Source of the DNA: Streptomyces sp. Ru62
GTDB lineage: Bacteria > Actinomycetota > Actinomycetes > Streptomycetales > Streptomycetaceae
DNA length: 64,000 nucleotides
NCBI RefSeq assembly: GCF_002920615.1
Contig: NZ_PQSU01000016.1
Coordinates: 165,696-229,695, forward strand
Reading direction: 5' to 3'
Under the pieces are notes generated by a model. It saw nothing but the letters and a program-made list of their open reading frames with translations, made no database searches and was not told where the DNA came from. How positions within the stretch are numbered: position 1 is the stretch's first letter; the number at the start of each line of letters is the position of its first letter. A program made the position numbers and the translations under genes. This document shows, in pieces, positions 27,247 through 36,626 of the stretch.

Positions 27247-28179
27247 TCAGAACCGGCCGTCCTGGCAGCGCGCCACCCAGTCCGCGGCCGCCATGAACTC
27301 CTCGTCGGACGTGCCCGGCAGCGTCGGCCTGGCCCCGCCCGGCGCGATGTCCGCGCGCGGATAGGAGCCGAGGAAGCGCACCTGGAGACAGATCCGCCGC
27401 AGCCCCATCAGCGCCTCCGCCATCCGCCGGTCGGCGATGTGCCCCTCGGCGTCGATGCAGAAGCAGTAGTTGCCGATCCCGGCACCGGTCGGCCGGGACT
27501 GGAGCAGCATGAGGTTGATGCCGCGCGAGGCGAACTCGCCGAGCAGGTCGCGCAGGGCGCCGGGGTGGTCGTCCCGCTGCCACAGCACCACGGAGGTCTT
27601 GTCGGCACCGCTGGGCGCGGCCGGCCGGGCCGGACGGCCGACCAGTACGAACCGGGTCTGCGCGTTCTCCGCGTCGTGGATCCCGGTCTCCAGCGCTTCG
27701 AGGCCGTAGCGGGCGGCCGCGAACTCGCCGGCGAAGGCGGCGTCGTAGCGGCCCTCCTGGACCAGGCGGGCGGCGTCCGCGTTGGAGGCCGCCGACTCCC
27801 AGGTGGCCTCCGGGAGGTTCGCGCGCAACCAGTTGCGCACCTGGGGCTGGGCCGCCGGGTGGGCGGAGACCGTCTTGATGTCCGCGAGCTTCGTGCCGGG
27901 GCGGACCAGCAGCGCGAAGGTGATCGACAGCAGCACCTCGCGGTAGATCATCAGGGGCTCACCCGCGACCAGCTCGTCCAGGGTGGTGGTGATGCCGCCC
28001 TCGACGGAGTTCTCGATCGGCACGAACGCGGCCTCGGCCTCGCCGGCCCGGACCGCGTCCAGCGCGGACTGCACCGAGACGTACGGGATCAGCTCCCGGG
28101 TGGCCGCCTCCGGAAGCGTGCGCAGGGCGACCTCCGTGAAGGTGCCCTCCGGGCCGAGATAGGCATAGCTCGCTGGCAT
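27247..28179 (-). CDS. pheA: Prephenate dehydratase
   Basis: 310-residue stand-alone dehydratase that makes phenylpyruvate for phenylalanine synthesis. It begins YAYLGPEGTFTE, has the catalytic-site block NAQTRFVLVG (Thr-Arg-Phe) and a C-terminal ACT regulatory domain with GALRDLLGEFASRGINL and LQSRPTG, where phenylalanine binds for feedback control. No chorismate mutase domain is fused. The start ATG 28179 fits the family exactly. The downstream gap contains the DnaA-box cluster. Confidence 0.97.
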   Translation of the reverse strand: MPASYAYLGPEGTFTEVALRTLPEAATRELIPYVSVQSALDAVRAGEAEAAFVPIENSVEGGITTTLDELVAGEPLMIYREVLLSITFALLVRPGTKLADIKTVSAHPAAQPQVRNWLRANLPEATWESAASNADAARLVQEGRYDAAFAGEFAAARYGLEALETGIHDAENAQTRFVLVGRPARPAAPSGADKTSVVLWQRDDHPGALRDLLGEFASRGINLMLLQSRPTGAGIGNYCFCIDAEGHIADRRMAEALMGLRRICLQVRFLGSYPRADIAPGGARPTLPGTSDEEFMAAADWVARCQDGRF

Positions 28180-28284
28180 GTCCTCACCCTAATGGCCGCA
28201 GGCCCGGTCGGCTGAGGCATCTCACGACAACCACTCGACCAGGTGGTTTGAACCCGGTCCACCCCATACCGCCGGCGCCCGGGG

Positions 28285-29565
28285 TCACCCCTCCAGCAGC
28301 CGCTGCCCCACGTATTCTCCCGGCGCCGCACCGCCCGGCACCGCGAACAGGCCGCTCGCCTCGTGCCGGATGTACTTCGACAGCGCGTCACCCCGGTCGA
28401 GCTTGCGCTGCACCGGGACGAATCCGCGCAACGGGTCCGCCTGCCAGCAGATGAAGAGGAGTCCGGCGTCGGGCGTGCCGTCCGCGTCGATGCCGTCGTG
28501 ATAGGAGAACGGGCGCCGCAGCATGGCCGCGCCGCCGTTCTTGTCGGGCCGGGTGATCCGGGCGTGCGCGTTGAGCGGGACGACGTAGTCGCCGTGCGCG
28601 TCGGTCTTCTCCAGGTCCATCGGGGTCGTCTCGTCGCCGCCGGACAGCGGCGCCCCATCGGCCTTGCGGCGGCCGATGACCCGCTCCTGGGCGGCGAGGG
28701 GCAGCTTCTCCCAGTCGTCCAGGAGCATGCGGATACGGCGGACGACCGCGTAGGAACCGCCTGCCATCCACGCGGGCTCGCCCGAGGCCGGCACGAAGAT
28801 CCGCTGGTCGAAGTCGGTGTCGGTGGGCTTGGGGTTGCGGGTGCCGTCGAGCTGGCCCATGAGGTTGCGGGCCGTCATGGGGTGGGCGGTGGCGCCCGGG
28901 CTGCGGTTGAAGCCGTTCATCTGCCAGCGCACCCGTGCGGCCGACCCCGCGTCCTTCTGGATCGCGCGCAGCGCGTGGAAGGCGACCAGGGCGTCGTTCG
29001 CGCCGATCTGCACCCACAGATCGCCGTCGCTGCGGGACTTGTCGAGGTGGTCGGAGGAGAAGTCCGGCAGCGGGTCGAGCGCGCCGGGCCGCTGCTTCTC
29101 CAGGCCCGTCCTGGCGAAGAAGCTGTATCCGAAGCCGAAGGTGAGGGTCAGTGAGGACGGCCCCGCGTCCCGGGCCACATCGGTGTCGCCGTGCGGGGCC
29201 GCCTCGCCCGCCATCAGCCGCTCGGCGGTCGTGGACCAGCGGCGCAGCAGGGCCGCCGCCTCCCTGCGTCCCGCCCCCGCCGCCAGGTCGAAGGCCACGA
29301 GATGGCCGCGCGCCTGGAGGCCCTCGGTGATACCGGGCTGATGTTTCCCGTGAAACATCGCCCGCCCCGCGCCCACCGAGGTGAGCGGGGTGGCCTCGGC
29401 GGGCGCGGAGGCGTAGCCCACGGCCCCGCCGGCCGCGCCGAGCACCAGCCCGGTGGCGCCGGCGGTGCCGAGCAGGGCGCGCCGCGAGATGCCGCTCGCC
29501 CCGGACACGGGCTCCGCCACCGGAGCGTCGGGCGTACGGGCATGGGGGATGGACTGGTCGGGCAT
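28285..29565 (-). CDS. Tat-exported dye-decolorizing heme peroxidase (DtpA-like)
   Basis: 426 residues. A Tat signal with SRRALLG and a hydrophobic helix spans ~25-57, so the folded heme enzyme is exported. The DyP signature GQLDGTRNP carries the distal Asp, and the C-terminal half contains GDYVVPLNAHARI-type heme-pocket residues. It terminates the copper operon. In S. lividans the equivalent DtpA works with GlxA and the Sco/ECuC copper chaperones at hyphal tips. A parS-like sequence lies inside the gene at 29342. EfeB-type naming is possible, but no EfeU/EfeO partners are present. Confidence 0.9.
   Translation of the reverse strand: MPDQSIPHARTPDAPVAEPVSGASGISRRALLGTAGATGLVLGAAGGAVGYASAPAEATPLTSVGAGRAMFHGKHQPGITEGLQARGHLVAFDLAAGAGRREAAALLRRWSTTAERLMAGEAAPHGDTDVARDAGPSSLTLTFGFGYSFFARTGLEKQRPGALDPLPDFSSDHLDKSRSDGDLWVQIGANDALVAFHALRAIQKDAGSAARVRWQMNGFNRSPGATAHPMTARNLMGQLDGTRNPKPTDTDFDQRIFVPASGEPAWMAGGSYAVVRRIRMLLDDWEKLPLAAQERVIGRRKADGAPLSGGDETTPMDLEKTDAHGDYVVPLNAHARITRPDKNGGAAMLRRPFSYHDGIDADGTPDAGLLFICWQADPLRGFVPVQRKLDRGDALSKYIRHEASGLFAVPGGAAPGEYVGQRLLEG
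29342..29357. promoter_or_regulatory. parS-like site inside the DyP peroxidase gene
   Basis: TGTTTCCCGTGAAACA differs from consensus parS at one central base, the same change as the copy at 7769. It is translated (AMFHGKHQ on the minus strand). Confidence 0.6.
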
Positions 29566-29573
29566 GGTGTGGT

Positions 29574-31496
29574 TCAGCCGATCTGCGCGTTCTTGGAGAC
29601 GGTCACCTGGTCGATGTCGGAGGTGCGGACCGTGACGGAGATCTTCCAGTCGCCGGCCATGGGGATCTGCACTCCGTTCGCCGACCAGTGGCCGGTGGCG
29701 ATGTGGTCGGGGTTCACGGGAAGCGGGCCGATCTTCTTCGCCTCCAGGGTGAAGGAGACCTTCACCTCCGAGACGTCGAAGGCCCGGCCGTTGGGGCGCT
29801 GGACGTAGACGTGCATCTCGTTGCCGCCCACGCGCGCGGGGTCGAGGTCGATGCTGGCGACGCCCTTGCCGTCGGTGCCGCCGGTGTCGAACGGCATGTC
29901 CAGGGTGAGCGCGCCGGACGCCGCCGAGGTGCCGGAGCCCGCCGACGCGGAGGTGGCCGCCTTGGCCTCCTGCTCGGTGCGGCCCGGCTCGGTCTGGGTC
30001 AGCGCGGTGGTGACGGCGAGCAGCACGATGGCGACGCCGGCCTCGGTGAGCACCGAGCGGCGCAGGCCGAAGCGGTTCGGGTCGCCGTCCCGCAGCCGTT
30101 TGCGCCGGGCGGCGTCGACGGCCGCGCGCTGCCGGGCGAGCTGGGCGGCGCGCCGGGTGTCACGGGAACCGGCGCCGGTGCCCTTGCCGTCACCGGTCGC
30201 CTTCGAGACGGCGACCTGCTCCTTGCGGGCCTGGGTCTTCTCCGCCTTCCCGGCGCGGACGGCCGGGTCCGTGAGCCGCCCCGTCCACCGCCGGGACACG
30301 GCCGCGATGCCGACCAGCACCGCCACCAGCCCGATCTTGACCAGCAGCAGCTGTCCGTACCGGGTCTCGGTGAACGCCGACCAGGAGCCGAGCTGTCGCC
30401 AGGACTGGTAGACGCCGGTGACGACGAGGGCGAGGACGCTGCCGAAGGCCACCCGGGAGAAGCGCTGTACGGCGGCGGCCTCGACCGGGGTCTCGGCGGG
30501 TGCCCGGTACAGCGCGGTCAGCAGGGCGGTGAGGCCGCCGAGCCAGGCGGCGACGGCCAGCAGGTGGACGACGTCGACCGGCATGGCGATGCCCGGCTGG
30601 AGTCCGGTCGAGGCGTGCTCGGCCATGGCCCAGCTGGTGGCGAGCCCGGCGGCGACGACCACCCCGCCGACGGCGAGCCCGAAGGTCAGGTCGCGCTTCT
30701 CCTCGCCCTCGTCGCGCCGGGTGTAGGCGCCGAAGAGGACGGCGACGAACAGCGCGGCGGCGGCGAGCAGCAGCAGCCGGGAGACGAGCGCGGCACCGGT
30801 CTTCGTCTGCAGCACCTGGCCGAGCAGGTCGAGGTCGAAGACGTCGGCGAGCTTTCCGGAGGTGGTGTACGCGCCGCGCAGGAGCAGCAGCCACAGGGTG
30901 GCCGCCGTCAGCGCGACCCAGCCGCCGACGACCAGCCGCTGGAGGGGCCGTACACCCGCGCCGGGCCGCCAGCAGGCGAGCACGAAGGCCGCGCCGCCGG
31001 CGAGCACGATGAAACCGGCGTACGACACGTACCGACCGAACGCGTAGAGCCCGCCCACGACCCCGCCGCCCGCGGCCGGACCGGTGCCGGAGACGACGGT
31101 CCGCGAGGGCGCCCCGACCGAGAAGGTGTAGGCACCGGCGACGGGGTGGCTGTCCGCGGAGACGACCTGGTAGGTGACGGTGTACGTGCCGTCGGCCAGG
31201 CCGCTCTTGAGCCGCACGGCGTACGTCGTCCCGCTCACGTTGGCCGGGCTGCCGGTCTGGACCGGCTTGCCCTTCGGGTCGAGGACGCGCAGAGAGTCGT
31301 CGTTCAGCGCGACCTTCTCGGAGAAGGTGAGCGACACCTGGGTGGGTGCCTTGTCGGCCACCACCCCCTGCGCGGGGTCGCTGCCGGTCAGCGCCGCATG
31401 GGCGGAGGCCGGTCCGGCGCCCGCCAGCAGCGCGCCGGTGACGGCGATGAACAGCAGCACCAGGATCCGCACGCGGGGGGCGATGGTCCGGGTCAC
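29574..31496 (-). CDS. CopC-CopD fusion copper-transport membrane protein
   Basis: 640 residues. A signal peptide ends ...GPASA, leaving a mature N-terminal His (HAALTGSDPAQG), the Cu(II) ligand position of CopC; VSADSHPVAGAYTFSVG is the second CopC ligand block. After residue ~165 about eight membrane helices form the CopD domain. A cytosolic basic loop (KAEKTQARKEQ...) and a C-terminal exported domain with DIDQVTVSKNAQ follow. GTG 31496 has GAGGGAGGG. The gene is 13 bases after the chaperone gene in the same operon. Copper import for extracytoplasmic cuproenzymes is the likely job. Confidence 0.9.
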   Translation of the reverse strand: MTRTIAPRVRILVLLFIAVTGALLAGAGPASAHAALTGSDPAQGVVADKAPTQVSLTFSEKVALNDDSLRVLDPKGKPVQTGSPANVSGTTYAVRLKSGLADGTYTVTYQVVSADSHPVAGAYTFSVGAPSRTVVSGTGPAAGGGVVGGLYAFGRYVSYAGFIVLAGGAAFVLACWRPGAGVRPLQRLVVGGWVALTAATLWLLLLRGAYTTSGKLADVFDLDLLGQVLQTKTGAALVSRLLLLAAAALFVAVLFGAYTRRDEGEEKRDLTFGLAVGGVVVAAGLATSWAMAEHASTGLQPGIAMPVDVVHLLAVAAWLGGLTALLTALYRAPAETPVEAAAVQRFSRVAFGSVLALVVTGVYQSWRQLGSWSAFTETRYGQLLLVKIGLVAVLVGIAAVSRRWTGRLTDPAVRAGKAEKTQARKEQVAVSKATGDGKGTGAGSRDTRRAAQLARQRAAVDAARRKRLRDGDPNRFGLRRSVLTEAGVAIVLLAVTTALTQTEPGRTEQEAKAATSASAGSGTSAASGALTLDMPFDTGGTDGKGVASIDLDPARVGGNEMHVYVQRPNGRAFDVSEVKVSFTLEAKKIGPLPVNPDHIATGHWSANGVQIPMAGDWKISVTVRTSDIDQVTVSKNAQIG

Positions 31497-31509
31497 GGTG
31501 ATCCCTCCC

Positions 31510-31974
31510 TCAGTGGCCGGTCGACGGGTTGTACGTGGCGGACTTGACGGGCATCTCGACGGTGAGCGGCCCGGACCTGCTGAAGGTGAGCTTCACCGTG
31601 ACCGTCTGGCCCTGCTTCGGCGCGCGCTTCAACCGCTCGAACATCAGATGGTTGCCCCCGCTTCTGAAGACGAGCCGTCCGTGGGCCGGTATCGCGAAGG
31701 AGGACTTCTCCGTCATGGCCCCGCCGACCGTGCTGTGCATGGTCACCTCGCCGGCGACGTCACTGGTGACCGAGGTCAGCTCGTCCCCGGCCCCGCCCTT
31801 GTTGGTGATCGTCAGGAACCCGGCGGCCATGTCGGCGGAGACGGGCTGGGGCATGTACGAGGAGCCGACGGACAGCTCCGCCTTGTCCGAGCCCGTGCCG
31901 GACCCGGAGCAGCCGGCGAGGGCCAGGGCCCCGGCGAGCGCGCCCGCGGTCAGGACGGCGGCACGGCGCCTCAC
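31510..31974 (-). CDS. PCuAC-type copper chaperone lipoprotein (ECuC-like)
   Basis: 154-residue DUF461 protein. A lipoprotein signal with lipobox LAGC tethers it to the outer membrane face. Copper ligands follow the family pattern: SYMPQPV, MHSTVG and GGNHLMFERL supply Met, His, His and Met. GTG 31974 overlaps the Sco stop (GTGA), so the two are coupled. In S. lividans the homolog ECuC binds Cu(I) alongside Sco. Confidence 0.93.
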   Translation of the reverse strand: MRRRAAVLTAGALAGALALAGCSGSGTGSDKAELSVGSSYMPQPVSADMAAGFLTITNKGGAGDELTSVTSDVAGEVTMHSTVGGAMTEKSSFAIPAHGRLVFRSGGNHLMFERLKRAPKQGQTVTVKLTFSRSGPLTVEMPVKSATYNPSTGH

Positions 31975-32624
31975 GGGTTGGCTCCCTTGACGAGCTTGGG
32001 CAGGTCCTTGGTGTAGTCGTCGACCGTGGCGTCCTCGCCGTAGAGGACGTATCCGGCGTCGGTCTTCGGCGAGAAGGCGACGACCTGGGTGCCGTGGACG
32101 GAGACGAGCTTGCCGTCCTTGTCCTTCGTCGTCGGCTCCACGGAGATGCCGACGGACCGGGCGCCGGCCTGGATCCTGGCGAAGTCGCCGGTCAGGCCGA
32201 CGAACTGCGGGTCGATGCCCTTGAGCCACTTGCCCAGCTCGGCCGGGGTGTCGCGGCCGGGGTCGGTGGTGACGAACACGACCCGGAGGTCGTTCTGCTC
32301 GGCCTTGGGCAGTGCCTTCTTGGCGACGGCGATATTGCTCATCGTCGTCGGGCAGATGTCGGGGCAGTGCGTGTAGCCGAAGTAGACCAGGGTCGGGTGG
32401 CCCTCGGTCTCCTTGCGGAGGTCGTACTTCTTGCCGTGGGTGTCGGTGAGGACCAGGTCCGGCTTGTCGAACGGCTGGTCCAGCACGGTGGCGACCTTGC
32501 CCGCGTCCGATCCTCCCGAGACCACGGCGACCGGCGACTTGCTGTCGTCGCCGCTGCCGCAGGCGGAGAGGGTCAGGGTGGCGGCGGCGAGCAGCACGGC
32601 CGCGGTGAACGTCTTCTTGCGCAT
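31971..32624 (-). CDS. Sco/SenC-family copper-delivery lipoprotein
   Basis: 217 residues with lipobox LSAC and a thioredoxin fold. The copper site THCPDICP (C-x3-C) and the distal His in VSVHGTQ are intact. It hands copper to the CuA site of cytochrome c oxidase and, in S. lividans, to GlxA. ATG 32624 is preceded by a weak ribosome site. It is coupled by four bases to the downstream PCuAC gene. Confidence 0.94.
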   Translation of the reverse strand: MRKKTFTAAVLLAAATLTLSACGSGDDSKSPVAVVSGGSDAGKVATVLDQPFDKPDLVLTDTHGKKYDLRKETEGHPTLVYFGYTHCPDICPTTMSNIAVAKKALPKAEQNDLRVVFVTTDPGRDTPAELGKWLKGIDPQFVGLTGDFARIQAGARSVGISVEPTTKDKDGKLVSVHGTQVVAFSPKTDAGYVLYGEDATVDDYTKDLPKLVKGANP

Positions 32625-32727
32625 AGAAAAATGTCCCAGATGTGTGAACTCCGGCGCGCACCGGGGTCGTACGACGGTCCGGGTGCCGGGGTCGTGCGGC
32701 ACCCGGTGCGCGCTGCGGAACAAAGGC

Positions 32728-33450
32728 TCAGGCGGCGGTCCGGCGGCGGCCCGCGAGGACGCCGTAGGCCACGCCCGCGACGCCGACGACGATGCCGACC
32801 ACGCCGAGCACGCGCGCGGTGGTGTCACTGTCGTCGCCGGAGTCCTCGGCGGCGGCCGTCCTCCCGGTCTTCTCGGCGGTGTTCTCGGTGCTCGCCGTGC
32901 CGTGGTGGTCGTCGGTGGCGGCGGACAGCTCCAGGACCGGGGCCGGGTTCTCCGGCTCGTCCTGGCCCTCCTGCGGCACCTCGATCCAGCGCACGACCTC
33001 CTTGTTGGAGTACGTCTGGATCGCCTTGAACACCAGCTGGTCGGTGTTCTCGGGCAGCGCGCCCAGGGAGAGCGGGAACTTCTGGAAGTAGCCGGGCTCG
33101 ATGCCCTTGCCGTCGGCGGTCCAGGTGACCTTGGTGACGGCCTCGTCGATCTTCTCGCCGTGCATGGTCAGCGGCTTGGCCAGCTTGGACTTGGTGATGT
33201 CGATCTTCCAGCCCGGGATCGCCTCCGGCATCACCGAGGCGATCGGGTGGTCGGCCGGGAAGTTCACCTCGACCTTGGTCGTCGAGGCGTTGTCACGCTC
33301 GTTCGGGACCTTGAAGTCCACGACGGCGTAACCGCCCTTGGCCGCGGGGCCCTCCGGCTGCACGGAGACGTGCGCGAAGGCGGGGGCGGACAGGGCGAGG
33401 ACGGCCGTGCCCGCGACAGCGGCGGCGGCGGCGATACGAGAAGCCTTCAT
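32728..33450 (-). CDS. YcnI-family copper-binding membrane-anchored protein
   Basis: 240 residues. The signal peptide ends APAFA and the mature protein starts HVSVQPEG, the His/Trp-type copper-binding N terminus of DUF1775 (YcnI). The domain runs to ~175, then a low-complexity acidic stretch and a C-terminal helix VLGVVGIVVGVAGVAYGVL followed by RRR anchor it to the membrane. In Bacillus ycnI is copper-regulated beside ycnJ (CopCD). Position in the operon agrees. Confidence 0.92.
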   Translation of the reverse strand: MKASRIAAAAAVAGTAVLALSAPAFAHVSVQPEGPAAKGGYAVVDFKVPNERDNASTTKVEVNFPADHPIASVMPEAIPGWKIDITKSKLAKPLTMHGEKIDEAVTKVTWTADGKGIEPGYFQKFPLSLGALPENTDQLVFKAIQTYSNKEVVRWIEVPQEGQDEPENPAPVLELSAATDDHHGTASTENTAEKTGRTAAAEDSGDDSDTTARVLGVVGIVVGVAGVAYGVLAGRRRTAA

Positions 33451-33625
33451 GGAAGGAAGCACTCCACTCTGAGTCAGGACCGGTGATGAAGAGGGATACG
33501 CGCGCGTGACCTGTGTTGCGGCAGGACGGCACGGAAATCGGCCGTACGGCTCGGGAGAACGCGCACGCGCGCGGTGCCGCGCGTCGGCGGCGCACCGGGT
33601 CCGTGTCGGGGGAGCGGTGGCCGCG

Positions 33626-34486
33626 TCAGGCGGCGAGGAGGAAGGCGGCGGCGGGCGGGCCGCGCCGGATCACCGTGTGCTGGAGTACGGCGGTGTGCGG
33701 GGCCGGCGCCTCGTCCCGGTCGGGGCGCGGGCCGCGCGGACCGGGCCCGGTGGCGGGCAGCAGGCCGGCGAACAGGGCACACGTCAGCGCGAGGGCAGCG
33801 CGCAGGGATCGTACGAGCGCCCCCTCCGCGACTCCATGCGCCGACAGCTCGATCAGCCGCAGCACCGCGAGGTCCCCGCGGCGCAGCAGCCAGCCGGCGG
33901 CGACGGCCGCGAGCACATGGCCGAGCAGCATGGGCAGCGAGGGCAGCAGACCGGCCGAGGCACCGGTGGCGTCGTGGACGTGCTCGACGGTGCCCAGGCC
34001 GGACGTCGGCCGGCCGGCTCGGTCGATGAGACGCGCGTCGAGCAGCAGGCGGAAGGCGTGTCCCGGAGTGAGGGACGCGGCGGTCGAGCCGCACACGAGC
34101 CGCGCGGCCCGTTCGACCAGCGCGCTGTCGCTCAGCACGGCGCCCGTCGGCCCGCCGGCCGCCGACCCCTCGAAGCCCATCGACATCCCGGTGGAGGCCA
34201 TCGTCGCCCCGTGCTGGCCCAGCCCGAACAGCGTGTGCAGCACGGTCTGGCCGAGGGCGAGGAGCACGGCGATGCCCGGCAGCGAGCGGGACCGCCCGGC
34301 GAGCGGTGCCACGAGCAGCAGGGCGCCGAGGAAGCCCGCGCCGAGCGTCCACAGCGGCACGCGCGCGCAGGAGGCCAGGGAGTGCCCGCCCGCGGCCAGC
34401 GCGACGCAGACCGCGGCGAACACCGCGGCCCGCAGGATCCGGAGCCCGGCTCCGGAGTGCGCCGTGCTTGTGTGGGGGGCAGTCAT
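33626..34486 (-). CDS. Hypothetical polytopic membrane protein of the copper operon
   Basis: 286 residues with about five to six hydrophobic segments (AVFAAVCVALAAGGHSLA, TLGAGFLGALLLVAPLAG, AGLLPSLPMLLGHVLAAVAAGWLL in outline). A His-rich loop (LGQHGATMASTGMSMGF, VEHVHDATG) separates the first and second halves and could bind metal. It is the first gene of the leftward cluster, 176 bases before YcnI. Family not recognised beyond recurrence at this locus in Streptomyces. Confidence 0.75.
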   Translation of the reverse strand: MTAPHTSTAHSGAGLRILRAAVFAAVCVALAAGGHSLASCARVPLWTLGAGFLGALLLVAPLAGRSRSLPGIAVLLALGQTVLHTLFGLGQHGATMASTGMSMGFEGSAAGGPTGAVLSDSALVERAARLVCGSTAASLTPGHAFRLLLDARLIDRAGRPTSGLGTVEHVHDATGASAGLLPSLPMLLGHVLAAVAAGWLLRRGDLAVLRLIELSAHGVAEGALVRSLRAALALTCALFAGLLPATGPGPRGPRPDRDEAPAPHTAVLQHTVIRRGPPAAAFLLAA

Positions 34487-34672
34487 GGCGGGGTCATCAT
34501 CGCACTGCCCTTACCGCTCGCATACGGCAGGGCGCCTGAGGCGTCCCTCATACACCGATTCCTCCCCCGGCGCATCGGCCGGATGGGCGCAGACACGTCA
34601 ACGGAGTGCTTACGGCCGCCTACGGGCGGCAATACGTAACGGTATGTCGAGCCGCGGCCAGGAGGCTGGAGC

Positions 34673-35116
34673 ATGAGCATCTGGTGGTCACTCCATCTGC
34701 GGCGCGAGGCCGCCAGCGTGCCGCTCGCCCGGCGGCTGCTGATCGGCACGATGGAGACGGCGGGGGTCGACCCGGAGATCTCCTACGACCTGTCCGTCGC
34801 CCTGAGCGAGGCCTGCGCGAACGCCGTCGAGCACGGCGGGGACGCCGCCCGCGGTGCCTCGGAGGCGTACCGGGTGACCGCCTATCTCGACGGCGAGAAG
34901 TGCCGTATCGAAGTGACCGATTCCGGTCCCGGCTTCGCGCGTCCGCAGGACCCCCGGCCGGCCCGCCCCGACGCCGAGCACGGCCGCGGCCTCTGTCTGA
35001 TCCGCGAACTGGCCGACCACGTCCACATCGGCCCGAAGCCCGGCCGGGGCGGGACGGTGGTCAGCTTCGACAAGATCCTCAAATGGCGGAAGGACCCGTC
35101 CCTCCTCACGGCCTAG
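34673..35116 (+). CDS. RsbW-like ATP-binding protein (putative anti-sigma factor kinase)
   Basis: 147-residue HATPase_c/GHKL protein. The N-box reads LSEACANAVEHG, G1 is EVTDSGPGF, and G2 HGRGLCLIRELAD. Such proteins phosphorylate anti-sigma antagonists and bind sigma factors; many streptomycete copies are orphans. AGGAGG precedes ATG 34673. It is divergent from the copper operon and its last 11 bases overlap the convergent MocR gene. Confidence 0.88.
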   Translation: MSIWWSLHLRREAASVPLARRLLIGTMETAGVDPEISYDLSVALSEACANAVEHGGDAARGASEAYRVTAYLDGEKCRIEVTDSGPGFARPQDPRPARPDAEHGRGLCLIRELADHVHIGPKPGRGGTVVSFDKILKWRKDPSLLTA

Positions 35117-36503
35117 CGGACGCCCTGCCGGTGCCGCCGAGCTGTCCGAGGACCTTCGCCAGGGTCTCCAGGGCCTCCGGGTACAGCCGCTCCCTGGGAG
35201 TGCCGTAGCCGACGACCAGGCCCTGGGGCCGGCCGGGGCCCGGGGTGTGCCAGTGGTCGCCGAGCGCGCCCAGCGCCAGGCCCTCTGCCGCCGCGCGGTC
35301 CAGGACGGCGGCCTCGTCCGGCACCTCGATCAGCGCGTGCAGCCCGGCCGCGATCCCGCGCACGCTGCGGCGCGCCCCCAGCCGGTCCAGCAGCTGGTCC
35401 CGGCGCCGCCGGTAGCGCAGCCGGCACGCGCGCACATGGCGGTCGTACGCGTGGCTGTCGATCAGCTCCGCGAGCGCGAGCTGGCCGATGGTCTCGGTGT
35501 GGTGGTCGCTGTGCAGCTTGGCGTCGGCGACCGCGTCGACCAGGTGCGGTGGCAGCACCATCCAGCCGAGCCGCAGCGCCGGGCCCAGGGTCTTGGAGGC
35601 GGTGCCCAGGTACACCACCTGGCCCGGTGCCATGCCCTGGACCGCGCCCACGGGCTGGCGGTCGTAGCGGAACTCGCCGTCGTAGTCGTCCTCCACGATC
35701 AGTCCGCCGCGCGCGCGTGCCCAGTCGGTGAGCGCCCGGCGCCGCTCGGGGTGCAGGGTGACCCCGGTCGGGTACTGGTGGGCCGGCGTGACCACCACGG
35801 CCGCCGCCCCGCCCAGCTCCTCGGGGCGTACCCCGCGCGCGTCGACCGGCACCGGCAGGACCGTTCCGCCGTTGTGCCGCACCACCTCCCGGTGGAAGGG
35901 CAGCCCCGGGTCCTCCATGGCGACGGCGGCGCCGTCCAGCACCCGCGTGAGCAGCGCCAGGCCCTGCACGTAGCCGGAGGTGATCACGATCCGCTCCGGC
36001 GGCGCCAGCACCCCGCGCGCCCGCCCCAGATAGCCGGAGAGCGCGGTGCGCAGCTCGATCCGGCCGCGCGGGTCGCCGTAGTCGTACGCCAGCGAGGGCG
36101 CCGTCGCGATGGCGCGGCGCAGCGCGCGCAGCCAGGCCGCCGCCGGGAACGCGCCGACGTCCGGGCTGCCGGGACGCAGGTCGAGACGCGGCGCACGCGC
36201 GCGCGTGTCCGTCCCCGGCTCCTCCGCCTGCACGGCCGGCAGCTCGGCGACCCGCGTGCCCGAGCCCTGCCGTGCCGTCAGATACCCCTCGGCGACGAGC
36301 TGGTCGTAGGCGGCCTTCGCGGTGCCGCGCGAGATCCCGAGGTCGGCCGCGAGCCGCCGGGTGGCGGGCAGCCGGGTACCGGGCGCGAGCCGCCCGTCCC
36401 GTACGGCGTCCCTGAGGGCCCGTTCGAGCCCCACCCGCCGCCCGTCGGCCGAGTCCGGTTCGAGATGCAGGTCCACACCGACGCCCGCCCAGAAGTCGTC
36501 CAC
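35106..36503 (-). CDS. MocR-type regulator (GntR helix-turn-helix fused to aminotransferase fold)
   Basis: 465 residues. Residues ~20-90 are a GntR winged helix (LPATRRLAADLGISRGTAKAAYDQL, key R/A positions visible). The rest is a fold-type I aminotransferase with VEDDYDGEFRYD and the PLP lysine in TASKTLGPALRLG. MocR proteins sense vitamin B6 or amino compounds; PdxR controls PLP synthesis, but no pdx gene is adjacent. GTG 36503 has a GGAG site; the open frame continues to 36596 without support. Confidence 0.9.
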   Translation of the reverse strand: MDDFWAGVGVDLHLEPDSADGRRVGLERALRDAVRDGRLAPGTRLPATRRLAADLGISRGTAKAAYDQLVAEGYLTARQGSGTRVAELPAVQAEEPGTDTRARAPRLDLRPGSPDVGAFPAAAWLRALRRAIATAPSLAYDYGDPRGRIELRTALSGYLGRARGVLAPPERIVITSGYVQGLALLTRVLDGAAVAMEDPGLPFHREVVRHNGGTVLPVPVDARGVRPEELGGAAAVVVTPAHQYPTGVTLHPERRRALTDWARARGGLIVEDDYDGEFRYDRQPVGAVQGMAPGQVVYLGTASKTLGPALRLGWMVLPPHLVDAVADAKLHSDHHTETIGQLALAELIDSHAYDRHVRACRLRYRRRRDQLLDRLGARRSVRGIAAGLHALIEVPDEAAVLDRAAAEGLALGALGDHWHTPGPGRPQGLVVGYGTPRERLYPEALETLAKVLGQLGGTGRASARP

Positions 36504-36584
36504 GTCTCCACCCCCGTCACTGCACGCGCCCCGACGGGGGCGCGGAAAACTGCGCGACCGGCCACGGCTCCACCCGCAGACGAC

Positions 36585-36615
36585 ATGGCCGGGCACCTCT
36601 GCGGTGCCCGGCCAT
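36585..36615 (-). terminator. Terminator hairpin after pepP
   Basis: Arms ATGGCCGGGCAC (36585-36596) and GTGCCCGGCCAT (36604-36615) pair perfectly over 12 bases around a seven-base loop, 11 bases beyond the stop of the leftward aminopeptidase gene. Confidence 0.8.
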
Positions 36616-36626
36616 TCAAACGCAGA

